Assembly: GCF_024438035.1 (NCBI RefSeq)
Contig: NZ_JANFQF010000027.1
Span: forward strand, 23,489 to 87,488
Direction: 5' to 3'
Source of the DNA: Rhodococcus tibetensis
Lineage (GTDB): Bacteria > Actinomycetota > Actinomycetes > Mycobacteriales > Mycobacteriaceae
DNA length: 64,000 nucleotides
Shown: one piece after another, positions 9,216-18,032 of the stretch
Layout of the letters: each line of letters begins with the position of its first letter
Numbering within the stretch: position 1 is the stretch's first letter
Program-made: the position numbers and the translations under genes
The notes under the pieces: model-generated
The model's input: the letters and a program-made list of their open reading frames with translations, nothing else
Database searches by the model: none
What the model was told of the DNA's origin: nothing

Positions 9216-9737
9216 GTGCACGTGAGCGACCTATCTCCCGGCCTTCCTCTCGGAGGAACTGCAGCCCTTCCGCCCGTTGCCCTTCAACGGCTGGACCCAG
9301 CCATACCGGTACCACGCCGCGTGCACGACGGCGACGCCGGTGTTGACCTGTGCAGTACTACCGATGTCACCCTCGAGCCCGGTCAGCGCGCCCTCGTCGG
9401 AACGGGCATCGCGATCGCACTGCCCGTGGGTACTGTCGGCCTGATTCATCCTCGGTCAGGGCTGGCTGCGAAGTCGGGACTGTCGGTGGTCAACACACCC
9501 GGCACCATCGACGCGGGGTACCGCGGTGAAATCAAGGTCTGCCTGATCAACCACGATCGCGAGACGCCGATCGAGATCCGCCGCGGCGACCGCATCGCAC
9601 AACTGCTGGTGCAGCGTGTGGAGTTGGTGTCCTTCGTCGAGGTGGAGTTGCTCGACGGCACCACACGTGGCACGGACGGACACGGGTCGAGTGGGGGCCA
9701 TGCCAGCCTCGTCGGCAAAGCCAGAGAAGGAGCCTGA
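9216..9737 (+). CDS. dut: dUTP diphosphatase
   Basis: Trimeric dUTPase hydrolyses dUTP to dUMP and pyrophosphate, keeping uracil out of DNA and supplying thymidylate synthesis. All five family motifs are present: [32 protein letters not shown] (with the catalytic Asp), [10 protein letters not shown] and the glycine-rich C-terminal [12 protein letters not shown]. The 173-residue length fits a start at GTG 9216; a GTG two codons later (9222) is equally possible. The DUF3710 gene starts two bases after the stop, so they share an operon. Confidence 0.96.
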   Translation: MHVSDLSPGLPLGGTAALPPVALQRLDPAIPVPRRVHDGDAGVDLCSTTDVTLEPGQRALVGTGIAIALPVGTVGLIHPRSGLAAKSGLSVVNTPGTIDAGYRGEIKVCLINHDRETPIEIRRGDRIAQLLVQRVELVSFVEVELLDGTTRGTDGHGSSGGHASLVGKAREGA

Positions 9738-9739
9738 TC

Positions 9740-10582
9740 ATGTTCGGACGCCGCAAGAAGAACCAGGCCGAGGACGATCATCCCGCTTTCTTCGCCGACG
9801 CCGATGCGGGAAGCCCCGCTGACGACTACGACGAGATGGGCACCGGCGACGACTACGACGCGGTCGGTGACCTGGACGGTGGCCCCTACGATGCCGACGA
9901 CCTCGAGGCGGACTCCGACCTCACAGTGGGGGAGGTGGGGACCCGGCTCGATCTCGGTTCGGTTCTCGTCCCGATGCCGCAGGGCGCCCAGTTGCAGGTC
10001 GAGATGGCGCCCGATGGTTCGCCGCAGGCCGTTCATCTCGTCACCCAGCACGGACGGGTCACGGTCGCGGCGTACGCCGCACCCAAGTCGCCCGGCCAGT
10101 GGCGGGAAGTGGCCGGCGATCTCGCCGAATCACTGAGGGGCGACAACGCGGCCGTCAGCATCGAGAACGGACCGTGGGGGCGAGAGGTTGTCGCTGTGAC
10201 GCCGAACGCCGACCTGCGCTTCATCGGCGTCGACGGTTACCGGTGGATGGTGCGTTGCGTCGTCGCCGGTCCCAGTGGCGCAAACACCGCCGACTCGGAC
10301 CTGGTTGCCACGGCGCGGGCCATCCTGCGGGACACCGTGGTCAAGCGGGGAACCGAACCGCACCCGGTACGCACCCCGTTGCCGGTCGTCCTGCCGCAGG
10401 TCCTCGCCGAGCAACTCGCAGCGGCGCACCAGCAGCAGTTGGCCCAGCAGCAAGCCGGGACGCAACCACCGACGGCTCCCGCGCAACCCCAGAACAGGCA
10501 GCCGGAACCGCCTGCCGCCCCGAGTCCGCCGCAACAGCGGCGCGGCGAATCCGGGTCGGCGATGCAGCAGCTGGGCCGCTGA
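9740..10582 (+). CDS. DUF3710 family protein
   Basis: This 280-residue soluble protein has a basic N-terminus (MFGRRKKNQ), an acidic stretch rich in Asp/Tyr (about 12-65), and the conserved DUF3710 core (about 65-215; LDLGSVLVPMPQG, WGREVVAVTP, RWMVRCVVAGPSG). The last 60 residues are low complexity in Gln, Pro and Ala. It matches mycobacterial Rv2696c, next to dut. Its start two bases after dut indicates translational coupling. The function is not known. Confidence 0.87.
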   Translation: MFGRRKKNQAEDDHPAFFADADAGSPADDYDEMGTGDDYDAVGDLDGGPYDADDLEADSDLTVGEVGTRLDLGSVLVPMPQGAQLQVEMAPDGSPQAVHLVTQHGRVTVAAYAAPKSPGQWREVAGDLAESLRGDNAAVSIENGPWGREVVAVTPNADLRFIGVDGYRWMVRCVVAGPSGANTADSDLVATARAILRDTVVKRGTEPHPVRTPLPVVLPQVLAEQLAAAHQQQLAQQQAGTQPPTAPAQPQNRQPEPPAAPSPPQQRRGESGSAMQQLGR

Positions 10583-10587
10583 CGAAC

Positions 10588-11301
10588 TCAGGACAGGCGC
10601 AGCACCGAGTCCAGTGCGCGCAGACTTGCGTATCCGAGTACCGCCGGGTCCGCGCCGACCTCGTCGAGCGACACGGTTACCAAGGCGGCGTGCGGTAGCC
10701 GAGTGGCCCACGTCCGGGCCACCTCGATGGGGTGAACGGCGTCGTCGGTGGCCGCAGCGATGCCGACCGGCACGTCTATCCGTCGGAGGTCGTTTTCGCC
10801 GGGGCCGTGGTATCGCGACGCCTCGTCCAGGGCTGCCGGAAGATGCGGCCATTGCGACCGCCACGACTTCGCCAGTTCACGTCCGAGCCAAGGCGGGCTC
10901 GAGGCGACCATGTCGGCGGTCACCCGTTCGAGGCCGTCCGCTCGCAGGCGGGCCGCGGTGAACCGCGCGCTTGCGGCCGCGGGTGCATCATCGGCGCAAC
11001 CGGTCCAGGCCGGTAGTGCCGCCAGCACACCGGCCACCTGATCGTGGTGAGCGGCGGCCCACTGCAGCGCAACAGCGGCCCCGATGGAGACTCCACCGAC
11101 GAGAATCGGTTCATCGGTCGAGGCGGCAGCGTCGAGTGCATCCACGTAGCTTCCGACGACCCTGCGAGGGTCCGGGTCAACGGCCAGCGTGCGCACACCA
11201 CGGAGGGCAAGTGGCTCGGTGAAGGCGCGTGCGACGAAGTCCGCATCGGATCCCGTTCCCGGGAGAACCACGGCCGTGCGTGGCCGGTAGGTCGAGGGCA
11301 T
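10588..11301 (-). CDS. Alpha/beta hydrolase fold protein
   Basis: The protein has 237 residues. VLPGTGSD is the oxyanion-loop region, GGVSIGAA carries the nucleophile Ser in a GxSxG elbow, and the pieces around AATDDAVHP and LPHAAL supply the likely acid and histidine regions. It corresponds to the Rv2695-type hydrolase in the same position in mycobacteria. The substrate cannot be inferred. It converges on the DUF3710 gene with only five bases between the stops. Confidence 0.82.
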   Translation of the reverse strand: MPSTYRPRTAVVLPGTGSDADFVARAFTEPLALRGVRTLAVDPDPRRVVGSYVDALDAAASTDEPILVGGVSIGAAVALQWAAAHHDQVAGVLAALPAWTGCADDAPAAASARFTAARLRADGLERVTADMVASSPPWLGRELAKSWRSQWPHLPAALDEASRYHGPGENDLRRIDVPVGIAAATDDAVHPIEVARTWATRLPHAALVTVSLDEVGADPAVLGYASLRALDSVLRLS

Positions 11302-11437
11302 GAGGTGATCTTGCCTGGTCCATCACGGTGCGACTCCGGTGGTGTGGTTGCCGCGAAGTATTGGGTCTACAGTGGCGACTACACAGCCCTACGAGCGGCG
11401 CGAAGATCTCGTGCCGCACATGCTCCAGGAGCGCGCA

Positions 11438-11815
11438 ATGGCACCCGCCACGGCAGGATATTTTCGTCGGCTCACTCGCAGGCTCACCGAAGACCTCGAG
11501 CAGCTTGACGCCGAGGAAATGGCTGAGACGTCTCAGGCGTCCGGCGCGCAGCGCGCCTGCGACTGCAGCCGCGGTGAGGAAGTAACCATGCTGGGACGGC
11601 TCCGCAGCGTCGAGGCGTGTCCCAAGTCCGGCAATGCCAGCATCGAAGCGGAGTTCTTCGACGGCACCGAACAGGTCAAGCTGGTCTGGATCGGGCGACG
11701 CAGGATTCCGGGTATCGAACCTGGTAAAACCCTGTTGGTGCGTGGTCGAGTGGGCGACCGCGGCGGCCAGAAGGTGATCTTCAACCCTTACTACGAGTTG
11801 CGGGGCGAATCGTAG
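11438..11815 (+). CDS. OB-fold nucleic-acid-binding domain protein
   Basis: This 125-residue protein has a helical N-terminus (YFRRLTRRLTEDLEQLDAEE) followed by an OB fold (MLGRLRSVEACPKSG ... LLVRGRVGDRGGQKVIFNP), like mycobacterial Rv2694c. The frame is open further upstream, but the ATG at 11438 is preceded by AGGAG at eight bases and fits the family length. Two cysteines (ACDCSRGEE) precede the OB fold. It may bind nucleic acid; no direct role is known. The DUF3159 gene follows within 30 bases. Confidence 0.78.
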   Translation: MAPATAGYFRRLTRRLTEDLEQLDAEEMAETSQASGAQRACDCSRGEEVTMLGRLRSVEACPKSGNASIEAEFFDGTEQVKLVWIGRRRIPGIEPGKTLLVRGRVGDRGGQKVIFNPYYELRGES

Positions 11816-11843
11816 CTCTCGTTTGGTGTGGCACTCTCGTCGA

Positions 11844-12548
11844 GTGACCGAAACGAAGCAGCAGTCCGTCCTCGAGCAGCTCGGTGGGTTCAGCGGGCTG
11901 ATCTATTCCACACTGCCCATCCTCGTCTTTGTTCCGGTCAACGGGGTGTGGGGTCTGGGCCCGGCCATCTGGGCCGCCCTCGGGGTTGCGGTGGCGATAC
12001 TCGTCTGGCGGATCATTCGGCGCAGTCCCGTGCAACCGGCCATCTCCGGTTTCTTCGGTGTCGGCATTTCTGCTTTCATCGCCTATCGCACCGGTGACGC
12101 GAAGGGCTACTTTCTGTTCGGGATCTACACCAGCCTCGCGTACGCGGCGGTGTTCCTGGGCTCGATTCTTGTGCGCTGGCCGATCGTCGGCATCATCTGG
12201 GGCTTCTTGAACGGTCACGGGAATGTGTGGAGACGACACCGAGGCGCAGTGCGGGCCTACGACGTGGCGACAGCAGCCTGGGCGTTGGTTTTCGGTGCCC
12301 GGTACCTCGTGCAGTCGCAGTTGTATGATTCGGATCACACCGGCTGGCTCGCCGTGGCGCGCATCGCGATGGGGTGGCCGCTCGCCGGACTGGCACTGCT
12401 GGTAACGATTTGGGCGGTACGGCGCGCTGATCGGATCGTCGAGCCGGGGCCCACGGAGGCTGCGGAGCCGAGCGACGATACGGAGGCTGCGGAGCCGAGC
12501 GACGATACGGAGGCGGGTGGGCCGCGCGAGGATCCACGGTCCCCTTAG
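11844..12548 (+). CDS. DUF3159 family membrane protein
   Basis: An integral membrane protein of about 234 residues with five or six hydrophobic segments (LIYSTLPILVFVPV, AIWAALGVAVAILVW, YFLFGIYTSLAYAAVFLG and others), of the Rv2693c/DUF3159 family. The C-terminal tail holds a nine-residue repeat EAAEPSDDT, encoded by a tandem DNA repeat. The GTG at 11844 gives MTETKQQS as N-terminus; a TTG at 11823 would add seven residues. Function is unknown; it lies with the OB-fold gene and near the TrkA pair as in relatives. Confidence 0.8.
   Translation: MTETKQQSVLEQLGGFSGLIYSTLPILVFVPVNGVWGLGPAIWAALGVAVAILVWRIIRRSPVQPAISGFFGVGISAFIAYRTGDAKGYFLFGIYTSLAYAAVFLGSILVRWPIVGIIWGFLNGHGNVWRRHRGAVRAYDVATAAWALVFGARYLVQSQLYDSDHTGWLAVARIAMGWPLAGLALLVTIWAVRRADRIVEPGPTEAAEPSDDTEAAEPSDDTEAGGPREDPRSP
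12453..12515 (+). repeat. 27-base in-frame coding repeat in the DUF3159 gene
   Basis: Two identical 27-base units (12453-12479 and 12480-12506) and a 9-base remnant encode EAAEPSDDT twice. The period is nine codons, so copy-number change would not break the frame. Confidence 0.85.
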
Positions 12549-12618
12549 GGCGGCAGGTGTGGATGTAAAGTGTTGCCGCGCCCGATGTTCCGGCCGTCAA
12601 TTAGGTCCAGAGTTGAGG

Positions 12619-13278
12619 CTAGGAGAGGCCGACAGCGGCCCGGAGCTCGTCTTCGACGTCGACACCGGCGACGAAGAGTAGCTCGTCGCCGCCCTCGAGT
12701 GGATCGTCCCCCTGCGGCACGATCACTCGGCCGCCGCGAAGGATGGTGACCAGCGCGGCATCGCGAGGCAACCGGAGCTTGCGAACGGCTTTGCCCGCCA
12801 GAGGCGTGTTGTCGGGCAAAGTGACCTCCACGAGGTTGGCCTGTCCCTGGCGGAGGGTCATGAGGCGCACGAGGTCGCCGACCGACACCGCCTCCTCGAC
12901 GAGCGACGCCAGCATGCGCGGCGTGGACACAGCGACGTCGACGCCCCACGACTCGTCGAACAGCCATTCGTTGCGGGGATCGTTGACGCGTGCCACGACG
13001 CGGCGGACTCCGAACTCGGTTTTGGCAAGGAGACTGAGGACGAGATTCGCCTTGTCGTCGCCGGTGGCGGCGATGACCACCTCGTACGTTTCCAGGGTCG
13101 CCGCCTCGAGGCTACTCAATTCACAGGCGTCGGCATGCACCCAGGTGGCCTCGGGCACGGATTCCTGCTCGACATGGTCGAGCTTGCGCTCGATCAGCAT
13201 GACATCGTGTTCGCTGCGCACCAGTTCCCGGGCAATGGAGCGCCCTACGGCACCCGCGCCTGCGATTGCGACTCTCAT
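12619..13278 (-). CDS. ceoC: TrkA family potassium uptake regulator (second of pair)
   Basis: This 219-residue RCK protein has an N-terminal Rossmann NAD(H)-binding TrkA_N domain (MRVAIAGAGAVGRSIARELV; the acidic residue after strand 2 in LIERK) and a TrkA_C domain in the last 80 residues (LAGKAVRKLRLPRD). It is the cytosolic gating subunit for a Trk/Ktr-type K+ channel. It is the second gene of a two-gene minus-strand unit, 47 bases after its paralogue, as with ceoB-ceoC in mycobacteria. No membrane Trk subunit is seen nearby, but an APC permease gene is divergent to the pair. Confidence 0.9.
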   Translation of the reverse strand: MRVAIAGAGAVGRSIARELVRSEHDVMLIERKLDHVEQESVPEATWVHADACELSSLEAATLETYEVVIAATGDDKANLVLSLLAKTEFGVRRVVARVNDPRNEWLFDESWGVDVAVSTPRMLASLVEEAVSVGDLVRLMTLRQGQANLVEVTLPDNTPLAGKAVRKLRLPRDAALVTILRGGRVIVPQGDDPLEGGDELLFVAGVDVEDELRAAVGLS

Positions 13279-13325
13279 CGGCTTCTTCCGTTCGGGCGTT
13301 CGATCGTGAACTTTCTCACTGTCAT

Positions 13326-13991
13326 TCAGTTCTCCGAGGGTGGGGGATTGCCCGCGAGAGCGACAGCTTCGGCGACGGTTCCGGACACGGCAGCGATGTA
13401 CACCTGATCGTCGGCCTGGAAGATCGTCTTGCGGTCGGGCAGGATGCCGGTTCCGAATCGGATGATGAAGGCGACCCGTGACGTGGTGGCGGCCTCGAGT
13501 TCGGTGATCGGCCTGCCGACCCAGTCCTCGTGGAGCGACAGTTCCGTGACGGCAACGGTTCCCGAAGGATCACGCCACTTGGCGGTCTGGCTGTCACGAG
13601 TCAGGGTGTGCAGGAAACGATCCGTCGACCAGGGGACCGTGGCGACGGTGGGGATTCCGAGCCGCTCGTAGACGGCGGCGCGCTTCGCGTCGTAGATGCG
13701 GGCGACTACGCGCTCGACGCCGAACGTCTCCCGCGCCACACGTGCCGAAATGATGTTGGAGTTGTCGCCCGAAGACACGGCGGCGAAGGCCTCGGCCCGT
13801 TCGATTCCGGACTTCACCAGGACATCGCGGTCGAACCCCATTCCGACGACCGTGCGTCCGGGAAAGTCGGGGTCGAGTCGCAGAAATGCGGCCGGATCGC
13901 GGTCGATGACCGCGACGTCATGGCCGATGCGGGTCAGCGAGCCGGCGAGAGACGAGCCGACTCGGCCGCATCCCATGATGACCACATACAC
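13326..13991 (-). CDS. ceoB: TrkA family potassium uptake regulator (first of pair)
   Basis: This 221-residue paralogue of the neighbouring RCK protein has MYVVIMGCGRVGSSLAGSL (GxGxxG nucleotide loop), AVIDRDP after the second strand, and a TrkA_C domain from about residue 140 (WVGRPITELEAAT). The GTG at 13991 follows GGAGCAACAG, a good ribosome site. It likely forms mixed octameric gating rings with the second protein. It is divergently transcribed from the APC permease gene. Confidence 0.9.
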   Translation of the reverse strand: MYVVIMGCGRVGSSLAGSLTRIGHDVAVIDRDPAAFLRLDPDFPGRTVVGMGFDRDVLVKSGIERAEAFAAVSSGDNSNIISARVARETFGVERVVARIYDAKRAAVYERLGIPTVATVPWSTDRFLHTLTRDSQTAKWRDPSGTVAVTELSLHEDWVGRPITELEAATTSRVAFIIRFGTGILPDRKTIFQADDQVYIAAVSGTVAEAVALAGNPPPSEN

Positions 13992-14154
13992 CTGTTGCTC
14001 CGTTCATGGACTTGTGGTGTCACGTCCCGAGTACGTGCGTACCGAATCGAACCGTACAGTGCCCAGGCCAAAGAGCAACCGAGACACAGATCGCAATCCG
14101 GACACTTTGGTGGGTGAGGGTCCAGGTTTTCCGTGGACGGCTTACGCTTTGCCG

Positions 14155-16149
14155 GTGTCAAAGCTCTCGACCGCCACCAAGCGGCTACTGCTCGGCAGAC
14201 CCTTCCGGAGCGACAAGCTCGGGCACACGCTGCTTCCCAAAAGAATCGCACTACCGGTCTTCGCATCCGATGCGATGTCCTCGGTCGCGTACGCGCCCGA
14301 GGAAATCTTCCTGGTGTTGTCGGTGGCTGGCATCTCCGCGTACGCGTACACGCCGTGGATCGGACTTGCCGTTGCCGCGGTGATGGCAGTGGTGGTAGCC
14401 AGCTATCGGCAGAACGTACATGCCTATCCGTCGGGCGGCGGCGACTACGAAGTCGCCACGGTCAACCTGGGTCCCACTGCCGGCCTGACCGTCGGCAGCG
14501 CGCTGCTGGTCGACTACGTGCTCACCGTGGCGGTGTCCATCTCTTCGGCAGCTTCCAATATCGGCTCGGCCGTGCCATTCGTGTCGCAGCACAAGGTTCT
14601 CTTCGCGGTGGCGGCCATCGTCCTGCTCACCGCGATCAACCTTCGCGGTATCCGCGAATCCGGTATCGCGTTCGCGATTCCGACGTATGCCTTCATCTTC
14701 GGCATGGTGCTGATGCTGTGCTGGGGGCTCTTCCGCATCTACGTCCTCGACGAAGACCTGCAGGCCGAATCTGCGGGGTTCGAACTCGCGGCCGAGGACT
14801 CCCACCTGTACGGCATCGCCTTCGCCTTCCTCATAGCCCGCGCTTTCTCCTCCGGATGCGCGGCGCTCACCGGTGTGGAGGCCATCAGCAACGGTGTTCC
14901 CGCGTTCCGCAAACCGAAGTCCAGGAACGCGGCCACTACGCTTCTCCTGCTCGGGACCATCGCGATCGTGCTCCTGATGGGCATCATCATCCTGGCGCAG
15001 AAGATCGGGATCGTATACGCGCACAAACCCGCTGAGCAGTTGATCGGCGCGCCGAGCGACTACGAACAGAAGACGCTGATCGCTCAGGTGGCCGAGACGG
15101 TGTTCGGGGGATTTCCCGTCGGCTTCTACTTCATCGCCGTCGTGACGGCCCTCATCCTCGTGCTTGCGGCCAACACGGCATTCAACGGTTTCCCGGTCCT
15201 GGGTTCCATCCTGGCGCAGGACAGATACCTGCCGCGGCAGTTGCACACCCGTGGTGACCGGCTCGCGTTCAGCAACGGCATCCTCTTTCTCTCCGGTGCG
15301 GCAATCGCCTTTGTCGTCCTCTTCGGCGCCGAGGTCACGAAGCTGATCCAGCTCTACATCGTCGGGGTGTTCGTCTCGTTCGTCTTGAGCCAGACCGGGA
15401 TGATCCGGCACTGGACCCGGCACCTCGCGTCGGAGACCGATCCGCGGCAACGTCGCCGGATGCAACGTTCCCGGGTGATCAACTCCATCGGCCTCGCCAT
15501 GACCGCGGCAGTTCTGATCATCGTGTTGATCACCAAGTTCGCGGCGGGGGCGTGGATCGCCCTCGTCGCGATGGTGGCCATCTTCGCGGTGATGAAGATG
15601 ATCCGGAAGCACTACGACAGTGTCACTGCCGAACTCGAGGAGCAGGAGTGGGACGGTGTGCTACCCAGTCGGACCCACTCGATCGTCCTGGTGTCCAAGC
15701 TCCACATGCCAACCATGCGCGCACTCGCATACGCCCGCGCCACCCGGCCCGACACTCTCGAAGCCATCACGGTCAACGTCGACGAACCGGATACGCGTGC
15801 GCTGGTGCGGCAGTGGGAGAAGAGCGACATCGCGGTGCCGCTCAAGGTCATCGAATCGCCGTACCGCGAAATCACCAAACCTGTCCTCGACTATGTGCGC
15901 CGAGTCCGCAAGGACGCCCCACGCGACGTCGTCACCGTTTTCATTCCCGAGTACGTCGTCGGTCACTGGTGGGAGCAGACCCTGCACAACCAGAGCGCGC
16001 TGCGGCTGAAGAGCCGGTTGTTGTTCCAGCCCGGTGTGATGGTGACCAGCGTTCCGTGGCAGCTGAATTCGTCGGAGAAGGCGAAGACACTCGGTGTCGA
16101 GTACACCGCCGGCGCCACGCGGCGCGGGTACGAACCCGAAGAGAAATGA
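14155..16149 (+). CDS. APC superfamily permease with cytosolic C-terminal domain
   Basis: A protein of about 664 residues with roughly 12 membrane segments in the first 480 residues and a soluble C-terminal domain of about 170 residues (from EEQEWDGVLPSRTHSIVLV). The motif ASDAMSSVAYAPEEI near residue 40 and SYRQNVHAYPSGGGDYEVA are typical of the APC group (Rv2690c type), whose members are often annotated as amino acid or K+ permeases. The GTG at 14155 matches the family N-terminus MSKLSTATKRLLLG. With the divergent TrkA pair next to it, K+ transport is an attractive inference. The methyltransferase gene begins four bases downstream. Confidence 0.85.
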   Translation: MSKLSTATKRLLLGRPFRSDKLGHTLLPKRIALPVFASDAMSSVAYAPEEIFLVLSVAGISAYAYTPWIGLAVAAVMAVVVASYRQNVHAYPSGGGDYEVATVNLGPTAGLTVGSALLVDYVLTVAVSISSAASNIGSAVPFVSQHKVLFAVAAIVLLTAINLRGIRESGIAFAIPTYAFIFGMVLMLCWGLFRIYVLDEDLQAESAGFELAAEDSHLYGIAFAFLIARAFSSGCAALTGVEAISNGVPAFRKPKSRNAATTLLLLGTIAIVLLMGIIILAQKIGIVYAHKPAEQLIGAPSDYEQKTLIAQVAETVFGGFPVGFYFIAVVTALILVLAANTAFNGFPVLGSILAQDRYLPRQLHTRGDRLAFSNGILFLSGAAIAFVVLFGAEVTKLIQLYIVGVFVSFVLSQTGMIRHWTRHLASETDPRQRRRMQRSRVINSIGLAMTAAVLIIVLITKFAAGAWIALVAMVAIFAVMKMIRKHYDSVTAELEEQEWDGVLPSRTHSIVLVSKLHMPTMRALAYARATRPDTLEAITVNVDEPDTRALVRQWEKSDIAVPLKVIESPYREITKPVLDYVRRVRKDAPRDVVTVFIPEYVVGHWWEQTLHNQSALRLKSRLLFQPGVMVTSVPWQLNSSEKAKTLGVEYTAGATRRGYEPEEK

Positions 16150-16152
16150 TGG

Positions 16153-17418
16153 ATGGCTGCGTTGAGTGAGAACTGGTCCGGTCGGCGCCTCGAGCTGACG
16201 CTGGGCAATCCGGGGCACGGTGGATTCGTCGTCGCCCGGCACGAGGGCAGGGTGGTGTTCGTGCGGCACGGCCTGCCGGGCGAGCGGGTCTCTGCGGTTG
16301 TTACCGAAGATCGCGGCGGCTCCTATTGCCGCGCCGACGCCGTCGACATTCTGGAGGGGTCGCCGGACCGGATTGCACCGATGTGCCCGATATCGGGACC
16401 TGGGGGCGCGGGGTGCTGTGATTTATCCCACGCCCGCCTGGATTTCCAGCGACAGATGAAGTCGCAGATCATCTCGGAGCAATTGATGCGGCTCGCACGT
16501 GTGGACCGGAATGTGGACGTCGAGGAACTGCCCGGGACCAGCGACGGAACCGGCTGGCGCACCCGGGTGCGGTTGGCGGTCGATGAAGAGGGGCGGCCGG
16601 GTTATCACCGGCACCGGAGTTCGGGGATTGTCACCGACCTCGAGTGCCCGCAGATCGAGCCTGCTGCCTATCACGGCATCGCCGACCACGAGTGGACGCC
16701 GGGCAGCGAGGTCCAGATCGTTCTCGACGGTGCCGGCGAGCGTCACATTGTCGAGATCGCGCCGCCGAAAGTGTCGAAGACGGGACGCACCAGTCCCGGT
16801 CGACGGGGTGCCACAGCGCGACGGGCCGCGGGTGGGGCGCCCCGAGCCGAGCGGGTGTTCGAGGGGTCCGGGCGGCCGCGGGAACGGGTCCAGAACAGAG
16901 AATGGACGTTGGCTGCCACCGGATTCTGGCAGGCGCACCGCGGGGCCGCGCAGACGTATTCGACTGTGGTCGCGGAGTGGGCCGGTGTATCGGCGGGTGA
17001 CACGGCATGGGATCTGTACGGCGGCGTCGGTGTGTTCGCGGCGGCGCTGGGACGCGCCGGGCTCGTGGAGTCGGTGGAGTCTTCGAGACAGGCTGTCTCC
17101 GACGGGAGGGCGGCACTGGCAGATCTGCCGCAGGTCCGATTCCACCCGGAGCGCGTCGAACGTGCACTGCCCGAACTCGCCACACCGCCGCGCGTGGTGG
17201 TGCTCGACCCGCCCCGCACCGGCGCCGGACGGGACGTGATCGCGGCGGTCGCAGCGGCAGGTGCCGAACGCATCGTGCACGTCGGGTGTGATCCGGCGTC
17301 GTTCGCCCGCGACCTCGGCCTCTACCTCCACGAGGGGTACCGGCTCGACACCGTCCGCGCTTTCGACGCGTTTCCGCTCACCCACCACGTGGAGTGCATC
17401 GCTCTGCTCACGCACTGA
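16153..17418 (+). CDS. TRAM-domain SAM-dependent RNA (uracil-C5) methyltransferase, TrmA/RumA family
   Basis: The protein has 421 residues. An N-terminal TRAM domain (about 8-62; ELTLGNPGHGGFVVARHEG) should bind RNA, and a C-terminal Rossmann methyltransferase domain carries WDLYGGVGVFAAAL for SAM. Catalytic features are Asp352 in DPPRTGAG, nucleophile Cys379 in VGCDPASFARDL and Glu414 in the terminal HVECIALL. Family members make 5-methyluridine in tRNA or 23S rRNA; which RNA is modified here is not evident. It is an orthologue of Rv2689c in the same position after the APC permease. Confidence 0.9.
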   Translation: MAALSENWSGRRLELTLGNPGHGGFVVARHEGRVVFVRHGLPGERVSAVVTEDRGGSYCRADAVDILEGSPDRIAPMCPISGPGGAGCCDLSHARLDFQRQMKSQIISEQLMRLARVDRNVDVEELPGTSDGTGWRTRVRLAVDEEGRPGYHRHRSSGIVTDLECPQIEPAAYHGIADHEWTPGSEVQIVLDGAGERHIVEIAPPKVSKTGRTSPGRRGATARRAAGGAPRAERVFEGSGRPRERVQNREWTLAATGFWQAHRGAAQTYSTVVAEWAGVSAGDTAWDLYGGVGVFAAALGRAGLVESVESSRQAVSDGRAALADLPQVRFHPERVERALPELATPPRVVVLDPPRTGAGRDVIAAVAAAGAERIVHVGCDPASFARDLGLYLHEGYRLDTVRAFDAFPLTHHVECIALLTH

Positions 17419-17454
17419 CGGGCACTGGATCTACGTGCAGGACGCCGACCTCCG

Positions 17455-17477
17455 TATAGTTTTCCTGCAACAGCAGG
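17455..17477 (+). promoter_or_regulatory. Candidate promoter/operator of the marR gene
   Basis: TATAGT at 17455-17460 is a good -10 element. Immediately after it lies an inverted repeat CCTGC-AACA-GCAGG (17464-17477) at the expected start of transcription. That placement would suit autorepression by the MarR protein encoded 17 bases further on. The operator role is inferred from position only. Confidence 0.35.
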
Positions 17478-17494
17478 CCTAGGACGGGGATTGA

Positions 17495-17983
17495 ATGTCG
17501 GTACAGCCAGATACGGCCCGGGCGCTCGCTGATGCGGTGCTCGCCCTGGGGCGCTCCCTGCGTGCGGTGGTCTTCACGAGCGGTGAGACGGTGATCGCGC
17601 CCGCCCTGACGAGTGTGCTGTTCGTGCTGTCGACCCGCGGTGAGTGCCGGCAGAACGAACTGGCCGCCGATCTGTGCGTCAGTCAGTCGTCGCTGAGCCG
17701 GCAGATTGCCGAACTGGTCGAAGCGGGATATGTCTCCCGCACGGCAGACCCACATGACAAGCGCGCCTCTCGTATCCAGGTGTCGCCCACGGGATTCGAC
17801 ATTCTCCGCGAAACCACCGAGAGGCGGGCCGAACGGCTTCGCGCGATGCTGGACGGCTGGTCGCAGGAGCAGGCTTTGGCCGCGGTGACATCTCTGCTTC
17901 AACTCAACGAGACCTTCACCGCATCTGTGCAACAGCGGAACGGTCGAGCGCAGATCTCCGCGCCGCCTCAGCGCGAGAGTTGA
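17495..17983 (+). CDS. MarR family transcriptional regulator
   Basis: This 162-residue winged-helix regulator has its recognition region around NELAADLCVSQSSLSRQIAE (about 49-68), followed by the wing VSRTADPHDKRASRIQVSPT. It is convergent with the DrrAB-type exporter pair, so it may control that exporter in response to a toxic ligand. This is inferred from adjacency and from the habit of MarR proteins to control efflux. Confidence 0.88.
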   Translation: MSVQPDTARALADAVLALGRSLRAVVFTSGETVIAPALTSVLFVLSTRGECRQNELAADLCVSQSSLSRQIAELVEAGYVSRTADPHDKRASRIQVSPTGFDILRETTERRAERLRAMLDGWSQEQALAAVTSLLQLNETFTASVQQRNGRAQISAPPQRES

Positions 17984-18032
17984 GAAGACCTTCAAGCATC
18001 GACATCTACGTAGGGCGATGGCGTACCCGCTA

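Noticed and set aside
14251..15612. A 453-codon antisense frame inside the APC permease gene
   Set aside because: Its composition (His/Asp/Glu/Arg-rich, no hydrophobic core) is the reverse reading of membrane segments; it has no ribosome site or motif.
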